Origin: Deinococcus budaensis
GTDB lineage: Bacteria; Deinococcota; Deinococci; Deinococcales; Deinococcaceae
Direction: 5' to 3'
NCBI RefSeq assembly: GCF_014201885.1
Contig: NZ_JACHFN010000002.1
Location: forward strand, 347,731 to 411,730
DNA length: 64,000 nt
Shown: piece by piece, positions 17,548 through 30,554 of the stretch
Layout: each line of letters starts with the position of its first letter
How positions within the stretch are numbered: position 1 is the stretch's first letter
The notes under the pieces: generated by a model
What the model saw: the letters and a program-made list of their open reading frames with translations, nothing else
Database searches by the model: none
What the model was told of the DNA's origin: nothing
Made by a program: the position numbers and the translations under genes

Positions 17548-18492
17548 CTAGGATACCGCCTGCCGCGCCCGCCTGAACGCCGCCAGCGCCGCGTCGAGGG
17601 TGCCCAGCCGCACCTCGATCAGCGTCTGCGGGTCGCGGGGGTAGCCTCCCGCCATCACGGTGACGACCGGAACGCGCGAGCGGGCCGCCCAGCCCAACAC
17701 CCGGTCGTCGCGCTCGCGCACCCCGGCGGGCGTGAGGGCCAGGCGCCCCAGTTGATCCCCGGCCAGCACGTCCGCCCCCGCGAGGTAAAAGGCGAAGTCG
17801 GAGCGGAAGGCGGCCACGGCGGGGGCCACTTGCCGGTCCAGCGCAGCGAGGTAGGCCGCGTCCCCGGTCCCATCGGGGAGGGCCACGTCCAGGCCGCTGC
17901 GCTCCTTCTGGAAAGGATAGTTGTTGGCCGCGTGGACGCTGACCGTGAGGGCGCGGGCCTCGCTTGCCAGCAGCGCCGCCGTCCCGTTGCCCTGATGCAC
18001 GTCCAGGTCGAGGATCAGGATGCGCGCGGCGTAGCGGTGGTCGAGCAGCCAGCGCGCCGAGATCACCACGTCGTTGAGAAAGGAAAAGCCCTCCGCGCGG
18101 TCCCGGTAGGCGTGGTGGGTGCCGCCGCCGAGGTTGAGGCCCAGGCCGCAGCTCAGCGCGTCCCGGGTGGCCGCCAGCGTGGCGCCGCTGCCCCCCAGGC
18201 CGCGCTCGACGACCGCCGGGGTCCAGGGAAACCCCAGGGCACGTTCCTCCTGCCGCGTCACGTCCCCGCGCCGCCAGCGGGCGAGGTAGGCGGGGTCGTG
18301 GACCCGCTCGGCGTCGGCCCAGTCCAGCGGCGGCGCGTCGAGCAGGGGCAGACGCTCGGCGGCCCCCGCGAGCAACCGCTCCAGCCCCTCGCGCCCCAGA
18401 AACTGGCGCCGGGGCGGCGCACCGCCCGCGAAGGCCGCGCGGCGAAAGGCGGTCCAGGCGCGGGGCCAGGCGGGGAAAGCGGGCGGAGTCAC
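17548..18492 (-). CDS. Histone-deacetylase-family hydrolase
   Basis: 314-aa member of the HDAC/AcuC superfamily of zinc-dependent deacetylases. Active-site features: LGGGTHHAYRDRAEGFSFLND (tandem His), LILDLDVHQGNGTAAL (Asp and His zinc ligands) and YLAGADVLAGDQLGRL (second Asp ligand). The short length and motif style are closest to the HDAC11-like group. Substrate may be acetylated proteins or small acetylated amines. GTG start at 18492 is leaderless, TAGCCT 6 nt upstream. Confidence 0.9.
   Translation of the reverse strand: MTPPAFPAWPRAWTAFRRAAFAGGAPPRRQFLGREGLERLLAGAAERLPLLDAPPLDWADAERVHDPAYLARWRRGDVTRQEERALGFPWTPAVVERGLGGSGATLAATRDALSCGLGLNLGGGTHHAYRDRAEGFSFLNDVVISARWLLDHRYAARILILDLDVHQGNGTAALLASEARALTVSVHAANNYPFQKERSGLDVALPDGTGDAAYLAALDRQVAPAVAAFRSDFAFYLAGADVLAGDQLGRLALTPAGVRERDDRVLGWAARSRVPVVTVMAGGYPRDPQTLIEVRLGTLDAALAAFRRARQAVS
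17550..17555 (-). promoter_or_regulatory. -10 element of the prfC transcript
   Basis: TATCCT on the minus strand, overlapping the last codons and stop of the upstream deacetylase gene; 6 nt from the mini-ORF ATG. Confidence 0.6.
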
Positions 18493-18498
18493 CCCCGC

Positions 18499-18514
18499 AG
18501 GCTACGGCTAAGCT
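18499..18514. promoter_or_regulatory. interlocked divergent leaderless promoters (deacetylase / nitronate monooxygenase)
   Basis: Minus-strand TAGCCT (18499-18504) and plus-strand TAAGCT (18509-18514) are 4 nt apart, each 6 nt from its own start codon. The two start codons are separated by only 28 nt, so each promoter's -35 region lies inside or beyond the other gene's start. Confidence 0.65.
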
Positions 18515-18520
18515 GGCGGC

Positions 18521-19549
18521 ATGAATGGGCGGATGGACCGGCTGGAGCTGAACAGGCTGGGGCTGCGCGTCCGGGTCGTGCAGGCGCCGATGGCCGGTGG
18601 GGTGAGCACCCCCGCCCTCGTGGCGGCGGTGTCGCAGGCCGGGGGGCTGGGGAGCCTGGGCGCCGCGTACCTGACGCCGAGGCAGATCGCGCAGGCGGGC
18701 GCGGCGGTGCGGGCGCGGACGGACCGACCTTTCGCGGTGAACCTGTTTATCCCCGGCCCTCTTCCCGAGGTCACGGCGGAGGAAGTGGCGGCGGCGGTGG
18801 CCGACCTCGCGCCGCTGCACGCCGAGCTGGGCCTCATGCCCCCGGCGCTGCCGGGGCAGGTGCAGGAGGACTTCGAGGCGCAGTTCCGGGCGGTGCTGGA
18901 GTTGCGGCCCGCCGTGTTCTCCTTCGCGTTCGGGCAGCTGGGGGCCGAGAAGGTCGCGGCCCTGCGGGCGGCGGGCATTCTCGTGATGGGCACGGCCACA
19001 AGCGGGCTGGAGGCCAGCGCCCTCGCCCGCAACGGTGTGGACGCGGTCGTGGTGCAGGGCGGCGCGGCAGGCGGGCACCGGGGCGGCTGGACGCACGACG
19101 GGCTGGAGGACACCCTTCACCTCACCCGGGTGGCCGTGCGGGCGGTCAACGTCCCGGTCATCGCGGCGGGCGGCCTGATGGACGCGGCGGACGTGCGTGC
19201 GGCGCTGGGGGCGGGAGCCAGCCTGGCGCAGTGCGGCACGGCCTTCCTGCGGGCGCGCGAGGCGGGCACCTCCGCGCCGTACCGGGCGGCTCTGGCGGCG
19301 GCGCGGGTCGGGGACACCACGCTCACCCGCGCCTTCAGCGGCAAGGCGGCGCGCGGCCTGGCCAACCGGGTGACCGCCTCGGTCGGGCGTCCCCTCCCCT
19401 ACCCCCTCCAGAACGCGCTGACCCGCGACCTCCGGGCCGCCGCCTCGCGGGCAGGCCGCCCCGAGTTCCTGAGCCTCTGGGCAGGCGAGGGCGCCCACCG
19501 GGGCCGGGAGGGGACGGCGGCCGAGCTGCTGGCGGGGCTGTGGCCGTGA
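18521..19549 (+). CDS. Nitronate monooxygenase family flavoprotein
   Basis: 342-aa FMN TIM-barrel protein of the NMO/2-nitropropane dioxygenase family: [29 protein letters not shown] at the N-terminus and the FMN phosphate-binding [13 protein letters not shown] followed by [17 protein letters not shown]. It oxidises toxic alkyl nitronates in characterised members. Leaderless ATG (TAAGCT, 6 nt). Its stop overlaps the next gene's start (GTGA). Confidence 0.9.
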   Translation: MNGRMDRLELNRLGLRVRVVQAPMAGGVSTPALVAAVSQAGGLGSLGAAYLTPRQIAQAGAAVRARTDRPFAVNLFIPGPLPEVTAEEVAAAVADLAPLHAELGLMPPALPGQVQEDFEAQFRAVLELRPAVFSFAFGQLGAEKVAALRAAGILVMGTATSGLEASALARNGVDAVVVQGGAAGGHRGGWTHDGLEDTLHLTRVAVRAVNVPVIAAGGLMDAADVRAALGAGASLAQCGTAFLRAREAGTSAPYRAALAAARVGDTTLTRAFSGKAARGLANRVTASVGRPLPYPLQNALTRDLRAAASRAGRPEFLSLWAGEGAHRGREGTAAELLAGLWP

Positions 19550-20100
19550 CCTCCCCTGCCGTGACCCTGCGCCCGCTGCGCCCCGGCGACGAGGAAGCCG
19601 CCGTGCGCTGGGCCGCCGACCCGGAGTTCTGCCTCGCGGCGGGGTGGACGCCCGGGCTGGCCCCGCGCCTGGTGCGCGCCCACTGGCGGCCCATCGTGGC
19701 CGGAAAGGGGCCGGCGTTTCTGCGGCTGGGCGTGGAGGTGCGGGGACGGCTGGTCGGGTACGTGGACCTGGCGGAGCTGACGCGCACCTCGGGCGAGTTC
19801 GGCATCGGCATCGGGGAGCGGGCGCTGTGGGGCCGGGGCGCCGGGCTGGAGGCGGGGCAGCGGATGCTCGCCCACGCCTTCGGCCCGCTGGGGCTGGACA
19901 CGGTCAGCGCCCAGGTCAACGCCCCCAACCTCCGCTCGCACGCGCTGATGCGGCGCCTGGGCTTCCGGGAGGCCGGGCGCGGCGAGCCGGAGGTGTACCG
20001 GGGCGAGCTGGCGGGGGTCGTCCTTTACAGCCTCACCCGGCGCGGGTGGGCCGGGGGGACTGGCCGTTCGGAGGGGGCCAGCCCCTCTCCATTCGCCTGA
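19546..20100 (+). CDS. GNAT family N-acetyltransferase (RimJ/RimL-like)
   Basis: 184-aa acetyltransferase with [16 protein letters not shown] at the start, motif [22 protein letters not shown] and motif [17 protein letters not shown]. Resembles ribosomal-protein or small-molecule acetyltransferases; target unknown. GTG start at 19546 overlaps the stop of the preceding gene, indicating translational coupling. A 25-residue Ser/Gly-rich tail ends the protein. Confidence 0.85.
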   Translation: MTSPAVTLRPLRPGDEEAAVRWAADPEFCLAAGWTPGLAPRLVRAHWRPIVAGKGPAFLRLGVEVRGRLVGYVDLAELTRTSGEFGIGIGERALWGRGAGLEAGQRMLAHAFGPLGLDTVSAQVNAPNLRSHALMRRLGFREAGRGEPEVYRGELAGVVLYSLTRRGWAGGTGRSEGASPSPFA

Positions 20101-20133
20101 GGGCAGCGGGCGCCCGGAAGCGCACCCTGGGGC

Positions 20134-21021
<888 letters not shown>

Positions 21022-21081
21022 GTCGGCGGGTGCGGGGTCGGCGGGTGCGGGGTCAGCGGGTATCAGGTCGGCAGGTACGGC
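21022..21081 (+). repeat. four 15-bp direct tandem repeats
   Basis: Units at 21022, 21037, 21052 and 21067, consensus GTCGGCGGGTGCGGG. The first two are identical; the third and fourth differ at several positions. They lie between the protease gene and the LuxR-type regulator, just upstream of the latter's promoter region. Confidence 0.8.
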
Positions 21082-21137
21082 GCCGAAGCCGGGCGGTGCG
21101 GGGCGCGGGACCTTCCCCCGCCGCCTTACCATCGGAC

Positions 21138-21734
21138 ATGGTGCCCTTTCCCCGGCCCTCGGTGCGTGTGGCCCTGCATTCGCCCGCGCTGGCGGCGGGG
21201 ATCGCCTCCCTGCTGCGCGGCGCCGGCCTCCGCGTCACAGACGGGGACGAGGCCGACGTGCTGGTCGTGGACGACCCCTGGCTGCACGACCCGGAGGCGC
21301 TGGCGGCAGAGCTGGAGGGCGCGGCGGGCGTGGTGGCCCTCGGCGCCCGCGCGTGGGTGGGCGTGCTGCATGGGGTCGCGCCGGGCGGCTGGGCGGTCCT
21401 GGGGACCGACGCCACCCCCGCCGAACTGCTCGCGGGTGTGCTGGCGGCCGCAGCGGGTCTGGCTGCGCTGGCGCCCGGGGACGTGTGGGCGGCGGATGAG
21501 GAGCCGGGCGGCGACCCCGGTCCTGCCCCGGTGGGCGTGAGCCTGACCCCCCGCGAGCGCGACGTGCTGGCGCTCCTCGCGGCGGGCCTGAGCAACAAGC
21601 GCGCGGCCCGCGACCTCGGGGTCAGCGAGAGCACCGTGAAGTTCCACGTCCAGGCGGTGTATTCCAAGCTGGGCGTGCAAAGCCGCGCGGGCGCCGTGGC
21701 GCGCGGGGTGCAGCTCGGGCTGATCAGCGTGTAA
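21138..21734 (+). CDS. LuxR-type response-regulator-like protein with degenerate receiver
   Basis: 198 aa. The C-terminal 65 residues are a clear LuxR/FixJ HTH ([44 protein letters not shown]). The N-terminal 120 residues look like a shortened receiver domain ([25 protein letters not shown] ... [16 protein letters not shown]), but the usual acidic pocket and the Thr and Lys positions are not all recognisable, so phosphorylation is doubtful. No adjacent kinase. ATG at 21138 with TACCAT 5 nt upstream. Confidence 0.85.
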   Translation: MVPFPRPSVRVALHSPALAAGIASLLRGAGLRVTDGDEADVLVVDDPWLHDPEALAAELEGAAGVVALGARAWVGVLHGVAPGGWAVLGTDATPAELLAGVLAAAAGLAALAPGDVWAADEEPGGDPGPAPVGVSLTPRERDVLALLAAGLSNKRAARDLGVSESTVKFHVQAVYSKLGVQSRAGAVARGVQLGLISV

Positions 21735-21807
21735 CCGGAGGCGCCGCAGGCCTCGGCGCCCCAGGTCCCGGCACGGCCGCCGGCCGGCTGGACCCCTGGG
21801 GGGCTGC

Positions 21808-21813
21808 TAGCCT
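21808..21813 (+). promoter_or_regulatory. -10 element TAGCCT for leaderless deoD
   Basis: TAGCCT ends 7 nt before the deoD ATG at 21821. Confidence 0.6.
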
Positions 21814-21820
21814 GTCTGTC

Positions 21821-22528
<708 letters not shown>

Positions 22529-22534
22529 GGCGGG

Positions 22535-22587
22535 GACAGGGGCGGGGCCGGGCGACACAGATGCTCGCCCGGCCCCGCCTCCCTGTC
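22535..22587. terminator. large bidirectional hairpin between deoD and rsmB
   Basis: A perfect 15-bp GC-rich stem (22541-22555 with 22565-22579, 9-nt loop) extended by GACAGG/CCTGTC across a small bulge. No long T-run on either side. It lies between two convergent genes and most likely ends both transcripts. Confidence 0.7.
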
Positions 22588-22593
22588 ATCACC

Positions 22594-23868
22594 TCACGCG
22601 GACCCGGCCGGACCCTCCCCCACCCGCCGCAACCGCGCGATGAAAAACCCGTCCAGGCCGCCTTCGGGAACCGTCAACACCCCGTCTCCGGCGGGCACGG
22701 TGGGGAGGCCGAGGTCCGGCAGGGCTTCCGGCGCGAACTCGGGATGACCCTCCAGAAACCCGCGCACGACGTCCGGTCCCTCCTGCGGGGTCACGCTGCA
22801 CACGCTGTAGACCAGCAGGCCGCCCGGCTCCACCAGCGCGGCGGCGTGCGGCAGCATCCGCGCCTGGAGGGCCGCCATCTCGCCGGCCGCCTCCGGGGTC
22901 AGCCGCAGCTTGATCTCGGGGTGGGAGCGCAGGGTGCCGCTGCCGGTACAGGGGGCGTCGAGCAGCACCAGCGGGGCGGGCGGCAGCGTGAGCGGCGTGG
23001 TCAGGTCGTGGGTCACGAAGTCGGCGCTCAGGCCCAGGCGCCGCAGGTTGCCCCGCGCGGCGCCGTGCTTGCGGGCGATCAGGTCCACGCTGGTCACCTT
23101 GGCCCCCCGCGCCGCGAGCATGGCGGCCTTGACCCCCGCGCCGCCCGCCAGGTCGTGGACGCGCCGCCCGGCCACGTCCCCCAGCGCGTCCACGACGGCC
23201 AGGCTCGCGGGGTTGATAGGCTGGGCCTGCCCCGAGCGGTAGGCCGCGCTCTCGCGCAGCGGGCGGGCCAGCGTGACCCGGTCGGCACCGTTGGGGCCGG
23301 GTTCGACGGTGCTGCCCTCGGCCTCCAGCGCCCGCGCGCCCTCCTCCGAGAGGCTCAGCCAGAGGGGTTGCGGCTCCAGCAGGTCGGCCATCACGGCGTC
23401 CGCCCGCTCCCCGTAGGCCGCCTGAAATGTCGTGATCAGCCAGCCGGGCAGGGCGTGGCGGGTCTCCGGGGTCTCGGCGGGGCGCTCGACGCGGCGCAGC
23501 ACGGCGTTGACCAGCCCGGGCGGGGCCAGCCGCGCCAGCCGCGCGAGGTTGACGTACTCGCTGACCACCGCGTGCGGGGGCGTGCCCAGCACCAGCCGCT
23601 CGAAGGTGCCCGCCAGCAGCAGCGCCCGCGCCTTGGGGTGCGTCTCGCCGCGCAGCAGCGGGGCCAGGGCCGCGTCCAGGGTGGGCGCGTGACGCAGGGT
23701 GCCGTAGACCAGATGGGTCGCCAGGCCGGAGTCGCGGGCGGGCAGCCGGGCCGCCTCCAGCGCCGCGTCGAGGGCCGGGGCCGCGAAGGTCTCGCCCGCC
23801 AGCACGCGCGTCAGCACCCGCACGGCCAGCGCGCGGGCCGGATTGTAGGTCGGGCGGGAGGCAGTCAC
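22594..23868 (-). CDS. rsmB: 16S rRNA m5C methyltransferase RsmB-like
   Basis: 424-aa RsmB/Nop2 family enzyme: an N-terminal NusB-like RNA-binding domain ([18 protein letters not shown] ... LVYGTLRH) and a SAM-dependent domain with [13 protein letters not shown], the catalytic motif [17 protein letters not shown] and [11 protein letters not shown] (second Cys). Expected to methylate C967 of 16S rRNA (E. coli numbering). GTG start at 23868 with TATCCT 6 nt upstream (23875-23880), so leaderless. Confidence 0.9.
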   Translation of the reverse strand: MTASRPTYNPARALAVRVLTRVLAGETFAAPALDAALEAARLPARDSGLATHLVYGTLRHAPTLDAALAPLLRGETHPKARALLLAGTFERLVLGTPPHAVVSEYVNLARLARLAPPGLVNAVLRRVERPAETPETRHALPGWLITTFQAAYGERADAVMADLLEPQPLWLSLSEEGARALEAEGSTVEPGPNGADRVTLARPLRESAAYRSGQAQPINPASLAVVDALGDVAGRRVHDLAGGAGVKAAMLAARGAKVTSVDLIARKHGAARGNLRRLGLSADFVTHDLTTPLTLPPAPLVLLDAPCTGSGTLRSHPEIKLRLTPEAAGEMAALQARMLPHAAALVEPGGLLVYSVCSVTPQEGPDVVRGFLEGHPEFAPEALPDLGLPTVPAGDGVLTVPEGGLDGFFIARLRRVGEGPAGSA

Positions 23869-23921
23869 CGGGGCAGGATACGGGACGGGGCGGCGGGCCA
23901 CAGCGGGAGAGCGCCTCAGCC

Positions 23922-25181
23922 TCAGCCGCGCTGCCCGGTCACCCGTTCGGCGGGCGCGGGCCGCAGCTGAGGCCGGGCCAGCAGCAGCCACCCCAGCAGG
24001 GCCAGCAGCACGCCGCCGCTGAGCAGGTACGGCGCCGCGTGCCCGGCGCCCTGGTACAGCCCGGTGCCCAGCAGCGGCCCGGTCATGCGGCCCAGGGCCA
24101 GCGCGCTGCTGTTCAGGCCCGCGACGGCGCCCTGCTGGTCCGGTCCCGCGCTCAGCGAGAGGGCCGCGCTGAGGCTGGGGCCGAGCACGGCGCTCCCGAC
24201 CCCGATCACCCCCAGCGCGGCGGTGATGCCCCAGGAGGTCTGCCCCAGCGGCAACAGGAACATTCCCGCGCCCATCACCAGCAGCCCGGCCATGATCAGC
24301 GGGCCGGGGGCGAACTTGCGGCTCAGGGGCCGCATCGCCCCGCCCTGCACGGCGGCGGCCAGCAGGCCGAAGACAGCGAGCATCCCCCCGACCGTGCGCG
24401 CCGTCTCACCCGCGTCCAGCCGCAGGGTGTCTTGCACGTAAAACCCGATGGTCTGCTCCATGCCCACGCTGGCGAGCGTGTACAGGGCGCTCACGGCCAG
24501 AAACAGCCCGATCAGCGGCGAACGCAGCAGCGTGCGGCGTTCGCCGCTGGGAGCCGGAGCCGCGTCGGCGCGCCGGGTCTCAGGCAAGACCCGCCAGGCG
24601 GCCAGGGCGGTGAGCAGCCCCAGGCCCGCGCTGAAGAAGATCGGCACCGTCAGCCCGAACCCCGAGAGCAGCGCCCCCAGCGCCGGGCCGAACACCACGC
24701 CCAGCCCGAACGCCGCCCCGATCAGCCCCAGCGCGGCGGCGCGGTCTTGTTCGGAGCTGAGGTCGGCCATCATCGCCTGGGCCGTGGGGAGGGTCGCGCT
24801 CGACAGCAGGCCGCCCAACAGCCGCGAGGCCACCAGCAGCGCGAAGAGGGTCCCCCCCGCCAGCACCCCCTGCATGCCCAGCAGCGCCAGCCCCCCGAAC
24901 AGCCCGAAACTCAGCGAGAAGCCCACCAGACCCAGCAGCAAGACCGGCTTGCGCCCCACCCGCTCGCTGCGGCTGCCCCACACGGGCGAGAACACGAACT
25001 GCGCCAGGCTGTAGGCGGTCGAGAACCACCCGATCTGCGTCTCGGTCAGGCCCAGTTCCCGCCCCAGCGGCGCGATGATCGGAAACAGCACGCTCAGGCC
25101 CAGCATGGCGATGAAGATGGTCAGGAACAGCAGCAGCTTGGGACTGAGCGGGCCGCGTGAGGGGGCGGGAGCGGCGGTCAT
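23922..25181 (-). CDS. MFS drug-efflux-type transporter
   Basis: 419-aa 12-helix major facilitator. The loop-2 motif [20 protein letters not shown] and motif C-like [19 protein letters not shown] in helix 5 mark the antiporter (DHA1, TetA/Bmr-like) group. Probable exporter of drugs or metabolites. ATG at 25181 is leaderless: TAGAGT (25189-25194, minus strand) 7 nt upstream. A perfect 16-bp palindrome overlaps the -35 region (25204-25219), suggesting repression by a TetR-type regulator not in this window's neighbourhood. Confidence 0.88.
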   Translation of the reverse strand: MTAAPAPSRGPLSPKLLLFLTIFIAMLGLSVLFPIIAPLGRELGLTETQIGWFSTAYSLAQFVFSPVWGSRSERVGRKPVLLLGLVGFSLSFGLFGGLALLGMQGVLAGGTLFALLVASRLLGGLLSSATLPTAQAMMADLSSEQDRAAALGLIGAAFGLGVVFGPALGALLSGFGLTVPIFFSAGLGLLTALAAWRVLPETRRADAAPAPSGERRTLLRSPLIGLFLAVSALYTLASVGMEQTIGFYVQDTLRLDAGETARTVGGMLAVFGLLAAAVQGGAMRPLSRKFAPGPLIMAGLLVMGAGMFLLPLGQTSWGITAALGVIGVGSAVLGPSLSAALSLSAGPDQQGAVAGLNSSALALGRMTGPLLGTGLYQGAGHAAPYLLSGGVLLALLGWLLLARPQLRPAPAERVTGQRG

Positions 25182-25188
25182 ACCCGTC

Positions 25189-25219
25189 ACTCTAGCACGC
25201 CGCCTGACCGCTCGGTCAG
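25189..25219 (-). promoter_or_regulatory. MFS promoter with palindromic operator CTGACCGCTCGGTCAG
   Basis: -10 TAGAGT (minus, 25189-25194) and a perfect inverted repeat CTGACCG-CT-CGGTCAG at 25204-25219 covering the expected -35 zone. The form is typical of TetR-family operators. Confidence 0.55.
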
Positions 25220-25358
25220 TCCTCTGTCCTGTCTTCTGGGGCGAGACGTAACCCGGGATTTCCAGGGCGGCGCCTCCACCCCGACGTTTTCTTGAAGCGA
25301 GTCCAACAAGATGATCTTTTCCTGACATGGACGTTAAAAAAGTCCTGCGCCCAGGCTG
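25220..25358. other. intergenic stretch between MFS operator and malE promoter
   Basis: The whole gap between the MFS gene and malE is 384 nt. Apart from the MFS operator, the malE promoter and the malE leader, I see nothing coding or clearly structured here; it is less GC-rich than its surroundings and holds a short A-rich run near 25335-25341. Confidence 0.5.
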
Positions 25359-25388
25359 TTGTCAAGGGGTGGTCAGGTTGCCTATACT
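25359..25388 (+). promoter_or_regulatory. malE promoter TTGTCA-18-TATACT
   Basis: One of the best -35/-10 pairs in the window. The predicted 5' end near 25395 gives a leader of about 170 nt before the ATG at 25566, in contrast to the leaderless genes around it. Regulation in this leader or by a repressor is possible but no operator is recognised. Confidence 0.75.
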
Positions 25389-25565
25389 GTGGAGGCCACT
25401 GAACTGACTCCCGCTCCGGCTGCTGCGCCGGGACAGGACGGGTCGACACCCCGGGGAGTCGGTGCGGCCGCTTGCCTGAGGCTTGCGGGTGCAGCTTGGT
25501 TTCAGCGGCTGTTCACGACCGTCCACCATCTGGAAGCGGTTCAACCGCCCCTAAGAGGAGTCCGC

Positions 25566-26747
<1,182 letters not shown>

Positions 26748-26758
26748 TGATGGCGAGG

Positions 26759-26829
26759 AGAGGGGCGGGCAGCACCAGCCCCCTCTCTGACGCGGTGGAC
26801 GGGCCTGGCGGCTCGTTCACCGCGTTTTT
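26759..26829 (+). terminator. tandem hairpins after malE
   Basis: First stem AGAGGGGC/GCCCCCTCT (26759-26786); second stem ACGCGGTG/CACCGCGT (26790-26825) followed by TTTTTG. Such attenuation lowers permease expression relative to the binding protein. A TATGCT at 26849-26854 may give the permeases a second promoter. Confidence 0.75.
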
Positions 26830-26952
26830 GTTTCGGCCAGCGCTGGCCTATGCTGCGGCCAGCCGGGGTTTTCTTCCCTCGCCCGCGTCTGGCGGCCCCG
26901 GCCCCCGACTCCCCCACCCGCTTCACCCTGTCCGAGGAGGCCTGCCCCGCTT

Positions 26953-28370
26953 ATGACCGCGACCCTGCCCCGTTCTCCGCGTTCCGCCGCGCCGCCCGAC
27001 GGCGCTCGCGGCTTTCTCCTGGCCATTCTCGTGCTGCTGGTGCTGCTGGGCGGCGCGGTGCTGGTGGGCTGGCTGCTGTCGGGCCTCACGGCCCGCGCGC
27101 TGCCAGAGGCGCCCCCCTACCTGATTCTGGTCTACACCCTGGGCGCCCTGATTCTGGGGATGCCCGTGGTCGCGCGGCTCTTTCCCTGGATGGTCAACTG
27201 GTACTACCTGGTGCCCGCGCTGGTGTTTCTGGCGGCCTTCACGGTGCTGCCCATCGTGCTGACGGTGAACTACGCCTTTACCAACTACAGCGGCCAGAAC
27301 AGCGGCAACCCCGACTCGGGCGTGCGGACGGAAGTGGCCCTGAGCGCCGACCGCCGCACCGTGGAACTGGCCGAGCTGCCGGAGGGGGACAACGTCGCCG
27401 AGTACCTGCGCTGCGCGGCGCCGAACTGCGCGGGCGACACGCTGGTGCTGTACGACGAGGACGCCTCGGTGCCGGTGCGCGCCGAGATCGCCCGGGCCGG
27501 GGGCACCACCGTGACCCTGGCCGCGCCGGTCGCCGCGAGTTTCCAGCCGGTCAGCGCGACCCGGCTCAACCGCTACGAGTACGTCGGGCTGGCGAACTTC
27601 CGCGAGATCTTCGCCCGGGCCTCCAGCGCCCTGTGGCCGGTCTTTCTCTGGACCCTGGTGTTCGCCTTTTCGACGGTGGTGATCAACGCCATCGCGGGGC
27701 TGATCCTGGGCATCTTGCTGTACAACAAGCGGCTCAAGGGCCGCAACATCTACCGCACCCTGCTCTTTTTGCCGTGGGCGATTCCCGCCGTCATCAGCGT
27801 GCAGATGTGGGGCGCGCTGCTCAACCAGCAGTTCGGCATCGTGAACAAGTCGCTGGGCCTCTTGGGGCTGGCCGCCGTGCCCTGGCTGACCGACCCGCTG
27901 TGGGCCAAGATCAGCGTCATCTTGGTGAACCTGTGGCTGGGCTTTCCGTACATGATGACGGCGACCATCAGCGCGCTGGCGACCATCAACGACGACCTGT
28001 ACGAGGCCGCCAGCATCGACGGGGCCAGCCGCTGGCAGCAGATTCAGGCGATCACGCTGCCGCTGCTGCGCAACTCGTTCACGCCGATCTTGCTCTCGGG
28101 GTTCGCCTTTAACTTCAACAACTTCGGCGTGATCTACCTGCTCACCACGACCGCGCCCGGCGGACCGGGCGGGCCGCCCGTGGAAGGCCAGGACGCCATC
28201 GCCGGGGCGACCGACATCCTGCTGACCTGGGGCTACAAGACAGCGTTCGCGTCGCAGGGCGGGCAGAACTACGCGCTGGCCAGCGCCATCGCCCTGATCA
28301 TCTTCTTTCTCACGCTGGCGATCAGCCTGGTGAACTTCAGGGCCGCCGGCGTCTTCAAGGAGGCCCGCCG

Positions 28371-28374
<4 letters not shown>
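26953..28374 (+). CDS. malF: Maltose-type ABC transporter permease MalF
   Basis: 473-aa membrane protein. After three N-terminal membrane segments an external loop of about 95 residues (a P2-like domain with a probable disulfide, RCAAPNC) precedes the core permease. The coupling EAA motif reads [30 protein letters not shown] lies 12 nt upstream of the ATG. Its stop overlaps the malG start (ATGA). Confidence 0.92.
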
Positions 28375-29762
<1,388 letters not shown>

Positions 29763-29804
29763 GGAATAAGGAGTCAGGCTTTCGCCCCTGCTCCTCCCGC
29801 GTCA

Positions 29805-29835
29805 GAGGCCCCCGGTTACGCGCCGGGGGCCTCTT
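29805..29835 (+). terminator. terminator after malG
   Basis: 11-bp stem GAGGCCCCCGG/CCGGGGGCCTC with a 7-nt loop, followed by TTCG. Strong hairpin, weak U-run. Confidence 0.7.
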
Positions 29836-29850
29836 CGCGGTCCGGGCCGC

Positions 29851-30435
29851 TTACGGGTTGGCCTGCCGCCACGCCCGCGTCAGGTCCCGCGCCTGCACCC
29901 GCCCCAGCGCGCCCAGCGCCGCCTCGAAGGCCTGGCCTGTGCGCCGCTCGGAGTGAATGTCGTTCCACGAGGAGGCGAAAGCGGGGGAGGCCGCACCTCC
30001 GCCGCCCCCCGCCAAGCCGACCCGCAGACCCATGACGTAGCTGTAGGCCGGGTCCCCGAAGCCGATATAGGTCCGGGAATCGAGATAGCGCACCTCGACG
30101 CTCAGGCGCGTGGCGCCCCGGTGCTGGCGGCAGGAGGCGCGGACCTCGTGGCGCACCCGGCCCTCCCGCAGCGCGCCCAGCAGCGCCGCGTACAGCGCCG
30201 GGCGCAGGCGGCTCGCCTGACGCTGCCGGGCGGCGGGCACACCCACAAACGTCACGGCCGCCGAGGACGGGTCCAGGCACAGCACCGCGCCGCGCAGCTG
30301 AACCCCGGCGCTCTCGCCGTGGGCGGCGGCCCAGGTCCCCCCCAGCGCGGCCCCCAGCAGGCCCGCCGCCAGCATCCAGCGGTGAGCGGTCACCCGCCCG
30401 CCACCTGCGGCTGTCTCTGACCTCTCCCGGCGCAT
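29851..30435 (-). CDS. Unknown exported 194-aa protein
   Basis: No family recognised. An N-terminal hydrophobic segment ([19 protein letters not shown], about 20-38) suggests a signal peptide or anchor after a short basic leader. The mature part has two cysteines (VLCLDPS, ASCRQH) and a segment [30 protein letters not shown] that looks like beta strands. The ATG at 30435 is supported by TAGGCT (30442-30447, minus) 6 nt upstream; a downstream GTG at 30393 is a weaker alternative. Confidence 0.65.
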   Translation of the reverse strand: MRRERSETAAGGGRVTAHRWMLAAGLLGAALGGTWAAAHGESAGVQLRGAVLCLDPSSAAVTFVGVPAARQRQASRLRPALYAALLGALREGRVRHEVRASCRQHRGATRLSVEVRYLDSRTYIGFGDPAYSYVMGLRVGLAGGGGGAASPAFASSWNDIHSERRTGQAFEAALGALGRVQARDLTRAWRQANP

Positions 30436-30441
30436 GGATTC

Positions 30442-30447
30442 AGCCTA
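30442..30447 (-). promoter_or_regulatory. -10 element for the 194-aa protein gene
   Basis: TAGGCT on the minus strand, 6 nt from the ATG at 30435. Confidence 0.55.
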
Positions 30448-30541
30448 CCGCAAGCCCCGGAAGGCCGTGAGGGTGCCCCGCGCCTCGCCAGGTCCGGGAG
30501 CGGCAGAGCACGGGTCACGGGTTCCCGGCGCAGGCGAGGAG

Positions 30542-30547
30542 TAGGCT
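30542..30547 (+). promoter_or_regulatory. -10 element TAGGCT for the TrkH-type gene
   Basis: TAGGCT ends 7 nt before the GTG at 30555, so the mRNA should be leaderless. Confidence 0.6.
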
Positions 30548-30554
30548 ACCCGGC

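Noticed and set aside
25220..25358. Search for a radiation/desiccation response motif or CRP site upstream of malE
   Set aside because: No sequence resembling the RDRM palindrome or a TGTGA-N6-TCACA site was found.
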